A stretch of DNA of 16,659 bases from Entrophospora sp. SA101 (Eukaryota > Glomeromycota > Glomeromycetes > Entrophosporales > Entrophosporaceae), in NCBI GenBank assembly GCA_958430865.1, contig CAUDNR010004586.1, positions 515 through 17,173 of the forward strand, in the 5' to 3' direction. The notes under the pieces were generated by a model. It saw only the letters and a program-made list of their open reading frames with translations, searched no databases and was not told the origin of the DNA. The translations under genes and the position numbers were made by a program. Each line of letters starts with the position of its first letter. The stretch's first letter is position 1. Below, piece by piece: positions 8,772 through 16,659 of the stretch.

Positions 8772-9570
8772 TACCCAAATAAGTTCAATTTTAAGGTTTT
8801 TTGTCTACTTAAATGTGAGTCATGTGAACGAAATTTGATGATCAAAAAAATTATAAAAAATGCTGGCCAATCACATGTTACAATTAAATTAAAATAATGG
8901 CCCCCAAAATTATTAAATTAAATTATTATTACTATTACCATTACTATTACCATTACTATTACTATTACTATTATTATCACGAATAGTTTAAGGGCCCACT
9001 TTCAAATTTGAAAACTATTTTAATAAAAACGGTTATTACAATTTTTTTCGAAGAAAAAGGCCAAGTTTAGAGTGTCATAATAGACTGAAGATTCATTATA
9101 ATAGTTTAAAAGATTAAAATATTCAATCCCCCCCAATCCTATTGGAAAACTATGTTGAAAGTAATAAATTTGTACTATGATAAAAGTTGACACATATGAA
9201 TTAGTGATCGGTTTAATTAAATAAATAAGAAATAAATCAGATTTAGACTTGATTAATATTTATTATAAAGATCTTCCATCTTAAATAAAATTTTATTTCC
9301 ATTATTATGTCAAGCATCCCAAGCATTTGTAAATAAATACTTCAAGTATTCTGTGACACAATTTCTTCTCTTATATAATAATGTTCGTTCCTCTCAAAAA
9401 AGAATATTTGTTCAATGCAAAAGAATATTTGGAGACAAAATAATTATTTGTCACTGTAAGATTTTGTAATCATTTTATTTTAAAGTTCAGTTCTAATTTA
9501 TTTTTTAATTTTTTTAGTTCTAAATCCAATCAAGACAATTCTTCCACAATATTTTACTTTCTTGTGATGT
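8772..9570. other. Intergenic, no gene recognised
   Basis: AT-rich sequence with many stops in all frames. It holds the trinucleotide microsatellite listed separately and a poly-C run near 9128. The 3' end and any 3' UTR of the minus-strand MZM1 gene must lie at its right edge. Confidence 0.5.
8922..8978 (+). repeat. ATT/ACT trinucleotide microsatellite
   Basis: Runs of ATT interleaved with ACT and ACC triplets (ATTACTATTACCATTACT...) continue for about 57 bp without a break in periodicity. The run is non-coding. Confidence 0.9.
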
Positions 9571-10286
9571 TTATGGACAAGTACAACCTAACTGTTCCTT
9601 TAAATCTTTTGCTGATAAAGGATTCTTAATTGATTCATTATCTCCCAATTCTGTATCTTTAGTTATATTTAATTCTACAAATTAGAAGAAATTAATTAAT
9701 ATCAATGAAACAGAAAATAAAATCTAATAAAATCATAAAAAAATTAGTTACTAAATAATTTTTGATCATTATCAACTAAAACTGCTTGTACAATATTCTT
9801 TTTTAGAATGCCAGCAACCTCCTCAGCTTCTCCAATACACTGATAATAATAATAATGGCCCAATAATAATAAACATCAATTAATAAATATTAATTAAAAT
9901 TTTGATTGGTCAATTTAATCAAAATCCAATTTAACCTTGTTGATTTTTATAATGTCAACTTCGTCTTTATTTTTTCTAAATTCCTCCCATGTTTTTCTTT
10001 TTGCTTCTGTTTGATTAATTAATGACAAGGAAGGAATGGAAATTTTATTGAATTTATTGGAATTAATTGAATTAATTTGAGAATTAAAAGTTTGGTTTCT
10101 GACCTTTTAATGCATAATTATCTCCTAGTAAATTTGGATTTAAATTAAATTCTATTTAATTTATATAATTTAATATAATTTAATTACTTTAATTTAATCA
10201 ATTCAACGCTTACCATTAAAAGTAATTTTTTGAACCTTTAATAGGTTTTTATATGCTTTTAATACAGAATATCTAGTTGATATCAT
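9571..10286 (-). CDS. MZM1: Mzm1/LYRM7-type LYR protein, complex III (Rieske) assembly factor
   Basis: Five exons on the minus strand: 10214-10286, 10104-10124 (a 21-nt microexon), 9936-10006, 9752-9839 and 9571-9674. Introns are 89, 97, 96 and 77 bp. Donors are GTAAGC, GTCAGA, GTTAAA and GTAACT, and all acceptors are AG. The phases join perfectly into 118 residues, close to the ~120 of fungal Mzm1. The N-terminus (STRYSVLKAYKNLLK...ITFNGD) matches the LYR-family first helix, with AYK in place of L-Y-R and the conserved downstream F. The middle has EAEEVAGILKKNIVQA, and the C-terminal part has KLNITKDTELGDNESI, the hallmark of Mzm1/LYRM7. In yeast and humans this matrix protein binds the Rieske iron-sulfur subunit (Rip1/UQCRFS1) and holds it before insertion into the bc1 complex. 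The short GCTCP-type tail is unlike yeast. The first ATG after an upstream AT-rich stretch is taken as the start. Confidence 0.88.
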
Positions 10287-10771
10287 AATTTAAAAAAAGT
10301 CGGATCAAAAAGATTTCGTTATTCAGTATTATATTAATATGGGGTGTACCACAAAGAAATTGTAGGGGTCAAAATTTTAGTAGCTATTTTTATCATTGGT
10401 CCAAATTATATAAAGTAATTTCAGGGTTAAAAGTTATTATTATACATTCAACCTTTTTTTATATACTTTATAACGTCCGCAAAGGAAATTAACAAATAAA
10501 CTATTTGAAACAAGTATTAAACATTCAAAGCGCAATATTTTTTTGGTTTGAAATAAATGAGCCTTTGTTTCCCTACTACAGATGAGATGCATGTATGTTT
10601 AAATTTTTTAAGATTTATTTTATTGCATTGGAAACGAATCTAAGTAAATGCCACAAACGATACTGTGTTCAATGGACGTAAAACTCATTATAAAAACGTC
10701 ACCAGTTCACATATTTTCGCAAAAAAATCAAACTGCAAATATCCTATATGCTGTAAACATCTTTAACAAAA
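10287..10771. promoter_or_regulatory. Divergent intergenic region between MZM1 and a small plus-strand gene
   Basis: These 485 bp lie between two outward-facing ATGs and presumably hold both promoters. I see TATA-like strings (TATATAAAGT near 10410, TATATACTTTATAA near 10460) and no other feature. No binding motif can be named with confidence. Confidence 0.35.
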
Positions 10772-11069
10772 ATGCTCTATAACATAAACCAAATATTGGA
10801 AGATATTGAAAAGTCATGGAAGGTTTTTAATAATGAGTTGGATTCGTTTAATCAAATGATAACTAGAATTCGTGTGTTAATTTGAGAAGAAATAAATTGC
10901 TATTTCCGCTAAAAACAATTTTTAAATACTAATCCTAGGAAAAAAACAAGAGAAGCAATTCAAGGATGTGCCAATAAGAAAAACATGGAGATTGGCTCTA
11001 GATGATTTAACTAGTTCTTGTCCATTCATTACTTCATATCATGTAATTGTTATACAACAGTTACTGTAA
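10772..11069 (+). CDS. Small two-exon protein, unrecognised (76 residues)
   Basis: Exon 1 (10772-10871) starts at an ATG and reads MLYNINQILEDIEKSWKVF, then an acidic and polar helical stretch. A donor GTGTGT at 10872 is followed by a consensus branch point and acceptor, TACTAATCCTAG (ending 10938). Exon 2 (10939-11069) continues in phase with RKKQEKQFKDVPIRKTWRLA and ends at TAA. The first ~45 residues have the heptad-like spacing of a short coiled coil (I, L, I, W, F, L, F, M, I). The textbook branch site and the continuous frame across the splice argue for a real gene. The GTGTGT donor is weaker. An alternative end is a donor GTAATT at 11043 leading to further exons, but I found none. I do not recognise the family; small coiled-coil complex subunits look like this. 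It is divergent from MZM1. Confidence 0.45.
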
Positions 11070-12401
11070 AGAATTACTTTTCAAAATGAATTAAAACGCT
11101 CTTTTACGAACAAGTACTTTAATGATTGTAAAATATAAGTTATTTTTATTATCTTCAAAAAATGAAAAATATAAATGATAATCTCATCTATTCCAAAGGT
11201 TTCTAGACATAATAATAATTAGCAACAAATAAATAATGTAACGTAAACTGATTATCACGAGTAAATTAATGTTGCGGATAATTATCATCGAACAAATAAC
11301 CCGTAAATTGTTACACACCTATCACTAATAATTAATCCCAAGTAAATGGGAGCTTAAAAGGTAGGTTTCTGTTAGAACCTTACTCTTTCTTGTAACTTTA
11401 CACAGAAATTCTTATAAAATAAAACTTCTGGTTTCAGAACCAGTTAAGACCTCTTCACAATCAGTCCTAGATCTCAAAAATATATTAGTTTTAAAAAGAG
11501 GAATTTTGTTATAAATCTCGTAACTAACTTAAGCAAAATCTCTTATTAATAATAATCATAGGGATAGATGGAATGGACTTCTAGTTTCAGATTAGACAGT
11601 CAATTGCCTATCCATGAATACGCCTCAAGTTTGCGTTTACACGTAAGAATTACTTCAAAACAATTTTTTTTTATTCAATAAATTTACATATTCAACTTTT
11701 TTTATGAATATTGTTACTACAGATTTTTATGTGTGTATATTATATTCAATGGGTAAAAGGAATAATTAGTTATAATTATAATATTAATGTGAATGTTTTT
11801 TCTTGGGAATTGAATCAAAAACAAATATCGAAAGTGAGTAGTAGATGTTTAAAAAAGAAAACATACTCATATATATCAATATTGGTAAGAGGCATATATG
11901 TAGTAAACCATTCTCTTAAAACTACCGGTATTCAAATCATGGTCTTTTCTGGAACCTTTTAGCAGGCTTGAGTTGATACCAAGAAATACAAAAAAAAAAA
12001 AAACAAAATATCAATAAAGTTTCATCATTGATTCCACTGAATTCATCATCAATAACTAATCCATATACTGTAGTTTTTAAAGAAAGATCTGGTAAACTAT
12101 GTTGATTTTTTATTTGATGTAACTTATAGAAGTTTATTTAAATTGAATTTTCTTTTCAAAAGAAATCAACAATCATCCATCTTTAAAGAAACGATCCAAA
12201 GATTAATAAAAAATAGATAATGATATTTTCAAATGGGAATGAACCATTTACTTTGTATCACACAAAAATCCTGATATAAAATGAGGATTACATTTGGTTT
12301 GGTTTGAGCACAAAATAATTTATATATCATCAAAAAGAAGGATACTTCATTATTCTACTGAAAATTGAAATCTACCCTTCTCCTAAACTCTTTGCAGTGC
12401 A
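11070..12401. other. Intergenic region, no confident gene
   Basis: About 1.3 kb of AT-rich sequence. Open stretches here have atypical composition and I do not support them as genes. A minus-strand stretch at about 12015-12107 reads HSLPDLSLKTTVYGLVIDDE and continues about 12 codons without a stop. It could be a gene relic but cannot be placed. A perfect hairpin, CTGGTTTCAGAACCAG, lies at 11428-11443, and a poly-A run of about 14 lies near 11990-12003. The last ~90 bp match the upstream flank of the second Kelch copy. Confidence 0.4.
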
Positions 12402-13141
12402 ATGCGTAAAATCGATATTTTTTTATTTATTACTACTACATTTTATCTTTTGTCTGGCGTTAATGCCTACACTCCACTCCCCGGGGTATATTGGTATTCT
12501 TATGTTCTCGCCGACACTAAGCTTTATTTCAAAACTGAAGAATCTTCCAACCAGTTATTTTACCTTGACGTTTCCAAACCGTTCAACGCAGTAGATACCT
12601 CAAGTATTCCTTGGGTTGATATTACACTAACTAGCATTCCTACAAGAAACAGGGACGCCGCTTGTGCAGGTGGAATCAACAATAGTTCGATTTTTCTGTT
12701 CGGTGGAAATATGGACGCATCTGATCCGTATGGTCTCGTTGCTCAGTACGATATCATTCAACAACAGTGGAAGAAACCTACGATCTCAGGAATCGTTCCA
12801 AATAATAAACCAAATTCTCTCCCTTGTACAAGCACGAAGGATGGGTCGATATATATATTTTCAACTGATGGAACAACGTCCGTATCTGAAATGAATATTT
12901 TGAATACTATATCCTTAACTTGGTCTTCGGGATCGATAATCAATGCACCCCTGCGGGCAGGCGTTGCTGGATTCACTGCAACACTTTTACCTGATGATAC
13001 TATTTTATATATTGGAGGAGAAGATACTTCAGGGGATATGGTGTCATGGGACAAGGTATATACAGCTTTTTACATCAGTTGAATTCAAATATATACAATA
13101 GTATTAATGATTGTATTCTTACGTACATACATTAATAGCTG
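12308..13141 (+). repeat. Kelch gene duplication, unit 1
   Basis: This is similar to 15822-16659 with a period of about 3.52 kb: 5' flank (CATCAAAAAGAAGG, CATTATTCTACTGAAAATTG), exon 1, the whole of intron 1 and the first bases of exon 2. How far the duplication extends beyond 13141 is unknown because the second copy is cut by the window edge. Confidence 0.85.
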
Positions 13142-13937
13142 TCACTATACGATATCAAAAATGACACATGGAATTACATTGTTAGTAATTAAAAATTTTA
13201 ACAACCCTGGTCATTGAATCAAAAAATTAAAAATTAAAATCATTATCTAGACAACCTCGGGCGATGTTCCTTCACCGCGTGATGGTCATACTGCTATTCT
13301 GGGAAAATTTCTTCTTATTTGATTTTTTAATTTATTTTACTCAAAATATATTATCCTGAATATTTGAATTTATCAATTTGCATTAAACAGCCCCAGATGA
13401 TCGCATTATAATTATTGGTGGATCTCCTGTTAGCCAATTTATTGTGTTAGATATCAAAACCTATGAGTGGTCATACCCATCAATTGATTCTCTTAATGGA
13501 AGACCGGCTCCAAAAATTAAATTTCACACTGCAACATTACTTGGAAAATATATTTTAATTGGATTTGGTAATTCAGAAACTTTTTTATTTGTTGCATTTG
13601 AATAAATACAATTTCCAGAGTAATTAATTAATTAATTGTATTTGATAAATTAAGGTATACATGAACCAAATACTTATCAAACAGATATTTACCTAATGGA
13701 TATTAGTGACAGAAATAATGGGCTAATTTATACGATCCATCAAGTTTCTTAAATTCAATCCCAATGCCAACATCATCGTTAAATCCGATCTTACCATCAT
13801 CATCAAATCCAACCTCACCGTCATCATCAAACCCGACTTCATCATCACCAAGTTTGTCTTTAATTATACCACTTGCTATAGCTTGTTTTGTAATTCTATT
13901 GGTTCTGATAATTTTAATAAGAATTAAGATTGTTTAA
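12402..13937 (+). CDS. Secreted/membrane-anchored Kelch-repeat protein, copy 1 (3' half damaged)
   Basis: Exons are 12402-13055, 13139-13180 (42-nt microexon), 13251-13302, 13391-13567 and 13655-13937. The start MRKIDIFLFITTTFYLLSG-VNA is a signal peptide with likely cleavage after residue 22. Kelch-type units follow: SIFLFGGN...VAQYDIIQQQW, DDTILYIGGED...LSLYDIKNDTWNY, PRDGHTAIL...DDRIIIIGG...VLDIKTYEW, and FHTATLLGKYILIGFG...DIYLMDI. The tail is a Ser/Pro/Asn-rich stalk (24-bp imperfect DNA repeat at 13794-13841), a membrane helix (SLIIPLAIACFVILLVLII) and a short basic end, so a type I surface protein of about 402 residues is expected. Two defects: exon 3 ends at GG|GAAAAT, lacking GT, and exon 5 loses frame near 13717, giving IHQVS-stop at 13752. 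Kelch propellers bind proteins or sugars; the ligand is unknown. As written the gene may be a pseudogene, or these may be sequencing errors. Confidence 0.75.
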
Positions 13938-15640
13938 AAATGTTATCTTATGGATCCAATCAATGAAACAGAGACCATTTAGTCAATAATTACGGGTTAA
14001 AAATAGACGATTAATAACGGGAATAGTATATAAATGAAATGGATAATATATAGCGATGAATATTGGATAAATATTCGGGATCGATTACTACTAGTTATTT
14101 CTAAAATTTCTCTGAAATATATGGTTGCTATATTTGGCTGCAGCGAAAAAAGAAGTTTCTAAATTTAGAACAAGATTTTAGATAAAGTCTCTTTTAAAAA
14201 AACTTTAATTTGTGATACGTGAATGAGTCGATGTTTTATTTTTATAAAAAGCGTCGCAAAATGTGGTAAATGAATTTTAGTGTGTCGAATAAAACTTTTC
14301 GATAATATATAATTCATTGATTTTATGATTTTATAGCAGAGTAAAATAGGCAGAATTTAGTAGAAATAATATTTTTCAGAAACAGGCAGATTATTGTATA
14401 ACCGCCGGCAGGTTTTAGTTTATTTCGTCGCAGAGACTTATTTCAAATATCACATGCAAGCTTAAGAGGTGCCAAACAAAACTATTTGGTGAGCTCGGAC
14501 TAGGTTACATTCTTAAATTGGAATTCCGATTAGCTGACTAAATTGTAACTAATGCAGATTTCTACAAATTTAGAAACTATCTGCAGAAAACTACTAATGT
14601 ACGATGTTACACCCGCACATTCCGCACATTGAATTTTATACTCTCAAAATTTAAGATGATCTTTCCATTTAAGGCAACAAAAAGCGTTACTACCAACTTT
14701 GGATGCAGTGTAATATTAATTATTAAATGCTAAATGGGCTAAATGGTTTTTCATTGTGTCTTAATACAGTAATAATAAATGATTTTTTCCTGTCATTTTT
14801 TTTTTTAAAATTAGCTTCAAAAATAATGTTAGCATCTATCTAGAAACAATGAACTTCTTTTATTGTCGTTTATTTTTTAAAGAAACTAATTTATTTGTTT
14901 ATTAATATCTTTTCGAAAGAATGAAAGATTCCGTTACATTGTAATTAAATGTTAATTATAATAAATTAACTTGGTTCGAGAATTTGTCTCATATTCAATC
15001 GAATATTGAGTAATCAAAAGAAATTCCTTTTTTGATTTTTAGCTTGAAAACACACTGGGTCCTGTTCAATAGAAAAACGAGAAAGCGTTACCCAAAAGGC
15101 AACTTTTAGTTAATAACACTTATATGTGCGTGTGACCCATCACGAAAAAGATTTAAGCTTAAAAACCGTGCCACTTTAAAATTTTCCATTAAAATTTCAG
15201 TAAAAAATAATAGTAAATGAGCATTGACAATAGAAATATATACAAACATTATGATTTTGAGTTAATATATAATTCGCTACAAGGATTAATTTTAGCTTAG
15301 AAACCATACTCACTTTACATAATAAAATTTCGAGATGTTTTCTGTTAAAAAACAATAGTGAAATTCAGATCTTTTTTGATTTTCTTATGATTTTTTTCAA
15401 AATTCAATTGAACAGACCAACTTAGTTGTTGGACACAACGCCACAATAAAGTTCTGCCTTAAAGTTGAGAAGGCCATAAAAATTAGTCGATAATTGTTGG
15501 TGGAATTTTGTGGAGAGATTTATATATATAATGGTGGTGTAATTAGTATTAATACTTGGTTTTAATGGTTAAAAAATTTTCTCGCGATCATAGTAATAAA
15601 AAATTTTTATTATTATTGATAATTTTAAAGAGCTGTTACA
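13938..15640. other. Intergenic region, no gene recognised
   Basis: About 1.7 kb with frequent stops in all frames. Visible structure: the perfect palindrome TTCTAAATTTAGAA at 14157-14170; a hairpin at about 14554-14584 with GCAGAT/ATCTGC and TTCTA/TAGAA stems; a short direct repeat (CCGCACATT)x2 at 14613-14630; and the MITE-like candidate listed separately. Confidence 0.45.
15056..15419. mobile_element. Candidate MITE with TGGGTCCTGTTCAAT-type ends
   Basis: TGGGTCCTGTTCAAT at 15056-15070 faces ATTGAACAGACCA at 15407-15419. Aligned as an inverted repeat, these differ by one or two single-base gaps. The ~364 bp between are non-coding and AT-rich and contain an internal imperfect direct repeat (AGCTTAAAAACC near 15157, AGCTTAGAAACC near 15294). 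No clear target-site duplication is visible, so chance is not excluded. Confidence 0.3.
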
Positions 15641-15647
15641 CGAGCAT

Positions 15648-15840
15648 TTAAATTATTATTGCTTCCGATTCGTTCGTATAACACGCTAAATTTGGGATTA
15701 GTGTAGTAATTTGACAAATGAAATCGTAACTTCTTAGCTTCAAACTATTTTCCATTTCTGGAGGAATTAAGGGATCAACGTGACCAATAAAAATTTTTCC
15801 TGCATCTAAAGTTTGAATTTTGCGTACAAAATAAATTATT
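15648..15840 (-). pseudogene. 3' fragment of an unrecognised gene, cut at the Kelch duplication edge
   Basis: On the minus strand, after an acceptor-like AACTTTAG, the frame reads AGKIFIGHVDPLIPPEMENS and continues through LKLRSYDFICQITTLIPNL to a stop at 15648. The balanced use of P, H, G, C, D and E is typical of coding sequence and unlike AT-rich noise. Upstream on this strand the sequence runs into the Kelch 5' flank at about 15840, so any earlier exons have been separated. An alternative frame at the end reads NNLNARVTAL before its own stop, so a single-base slip near the terminus is possible. I do not recognise the family. Confidence 0.33.
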
Positions 15841-16659
15841 TCATATATCATCAAAAAGAAGGGCACTTCATTATTCTACTGAAAATTGAAATCTACCCTT
15901 CTTTAAAACTCTTAACAGTGCAATGTCTAAAGTCGATATTTTTTTATTTATTAGTATATTTTACTTTTTGTCTGGCGTTAATGCCTACACTCCACTCCCC
16001 GGGGTATATTGGTATTCTTATGTTCTCGCCGACACTAAGCTTTATTTCAAAACTGAAGAATCTTCCAACCAGTTATTTTACCTTGACGTTTCCAAACCGT
16101 TCAATACAACAGATGCCTCAAGTATTCCTTGGGCTGATATTACACTAAATAGCATTCCTATAAGAGACAGGGACGCCGCTTGTGCAGGTGGGATCAACAA
16201 TAGTTCAATTTTTCTGTTCGGTGGAAATATGGACGAATCTGATCCGTATGGTCTCGTTGCTCAGTACGATATCATTCAACAACAGTGGAAGAAACCTACA
16301 ATCTCAGGAATCGTTCCAAATAATAAACCAAATTCTCTCCCTTGTACAAGCACGAAGGATGGGTCGATATATATATTTTCAACTGATGGAACAACGTCCG
16401 TATCTGAAATGAATATTTTGAATACTATATCCTTAACTTGGTCTTCTGGATCGATAGTCAACGCACCCCTGCGGGCGGGCGTTGCTGGATTCACTGCGAC
16501 ACTTTTACCTGATGATACTATTTTATATATTGGAGGAGAAGATACTTCAGGGGATATGGTGTCATGGGACAAGGTATATACAGCTTTTTACATCAGTTGA
16601 ATTCAAATATATACAATAGTATTAATGATTGTATTCTTACGTACATACATTAATAGCTG
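15822..16659 (+). repeat. Kelch gene duplication, unit 2 (cut by window end)
   Basis: This is the partner of 12308-13141. Upstream similarity begins near the shared ACAAAATAA string and is strong from ATATATCATC (about 15843). The 83-bp intron (16574-16656) appears identical to 13056-13138, while exon 1 carries scattered differences. Confidence 0.85.
15923..16659 (+). CDS. Secreted Kelch-repeat protein, copy 2 (partial, 3' end outside the window)
   Basis: Exon 1 is 15923-16573 (217 codons). A GTATAT donor opens an 83-bp intron ending AATAG at 16656, and the first codon of exon 2 (CTG) is the last in the window. The protein begins MSKVDIFLFISIFYFLSG-VNA, again a signal peptide, one residue shorter than copy 1. 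It is followed by the same N-terminal region and Kelch-type units (SIFLFGGNMDES, DDTILYIGGED). Differences from copy 1 cluster in the signal peptide and at a few positions (NTTDASS versus NAVDTSS; ADITLNSIPIRDRD versus VDITLTSIPTRNRD). The later exons, stalk and membrane helix cannot be assessed. Reading through the intron would add VYTAFYIS and stop, which is not the likely product. Confidence 0.8.

Noticed and set aside
11880..11960. tRNA-like B-box string (GGTATTCAAATCATGG)
   Set aside because: No A-box, no acceptor stem and no cloverleaf can be drawn around it.
11711..11962. 83-codon open stretch on the plus strand
   Set aside because: Composition (N, I, Y, V, S repeated) is that of AT-rich noise; no splice context and no recognisable motif.
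12015..12107. Possible minus-strand exon with HSLPDLSLKTTVYG
   Set aside because: Only about 32 codons, no convincing splice sites and no partner exon; mentioned in the region note but not called as a gene.
12397..12894. Alternative-frame open stretches over Kelch exon 1, and the minus-strand one at 12758-13054 (repeated at 15813-16572)
   Set aside because: They overlap the Kelch exon, whose own frame has a signal peptide, Kelch motifs and correct splicing; they recur only because the gene is duplicated.

Overview
The window reads as nuclear DNA of an AT-rich filamentous fungus, most likely an arbuscular mycorrhizal fungus (Glomeromycotina, Rhizophagus-like). The basis is the very AT-rich background, short introns of 77-110 bp, and tandem copies of BTB-BACK-TLDc and secreted Kelch genes. 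These families are known to be greatly expanded in that group. The species assignment is inference. Both window edges lie inside duplicated sequence, which suggests a whole assembly contig that ends where repeats could not be resolved.

Layout. (1) Positions 1-2784: a foldback-like repeat with long inverted arms, no transposase ORF, an exact 254-bp tandem duplication and a nested 170-bp insertion. (2) 3059-4581 (minus): an intact two-exon BTB-BACK-TLDc gene, copy A. (3) 4800-5354 (plus): a decayed Ctr-type copper-transporter-like sequence. (4) 5475-6817: a second, left-truncated copy of the repeat. Its right arm is the exact inverted image of positions 1-750 apart from one homopolymer base. 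(5) 7111-8617 (minus): BTB-BACK-TLDc copy B, whose start exon is broken by a 22-bp deletion. Sections 1-2 and 4-5 form a direct segmental duplication with a period of about 4.05 kb. (6) 9571-10286 (minus): a five-exon gene for an Mzm1/LYRM7-type complex III assembly factor, with every exon too short to stand out as an ORF. (7) 10772-11069 (plus): a small unrecognised two-exon gene, divergent from MZM1. (8) 12402-13937 (plus): a five-exon Kelch gene with signal peptide and C-terminal membrane anchor. It carries a non-canonical donor and a frameshift. (9) 15648-15840 (minus): a fragment of an unrecognised gene. (10) 15923-16659 (plus): a second Kelch copy cut by the window end.

Only MZM1 has a clear housekeeping role, in mitochondrial complex III maturation. 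The other recognised genes belong to expanding paralogous families, and they sit among repeats that look recently active. The two BTB-TLDc copies are almost identical over the BTB and BACK parts but differ strongly in the last ~95 residues of the TLDc domain, mostly by amino-acid-changing substitutions. The two Kelch copies differ most in the signal peptide and a few surface-type residues, while the intron seen in both copies is identical. A repertoire of recognition or adaptor proteins diversifying by duplication, conversion and decay fits this picture, but that function is a hypothesis.
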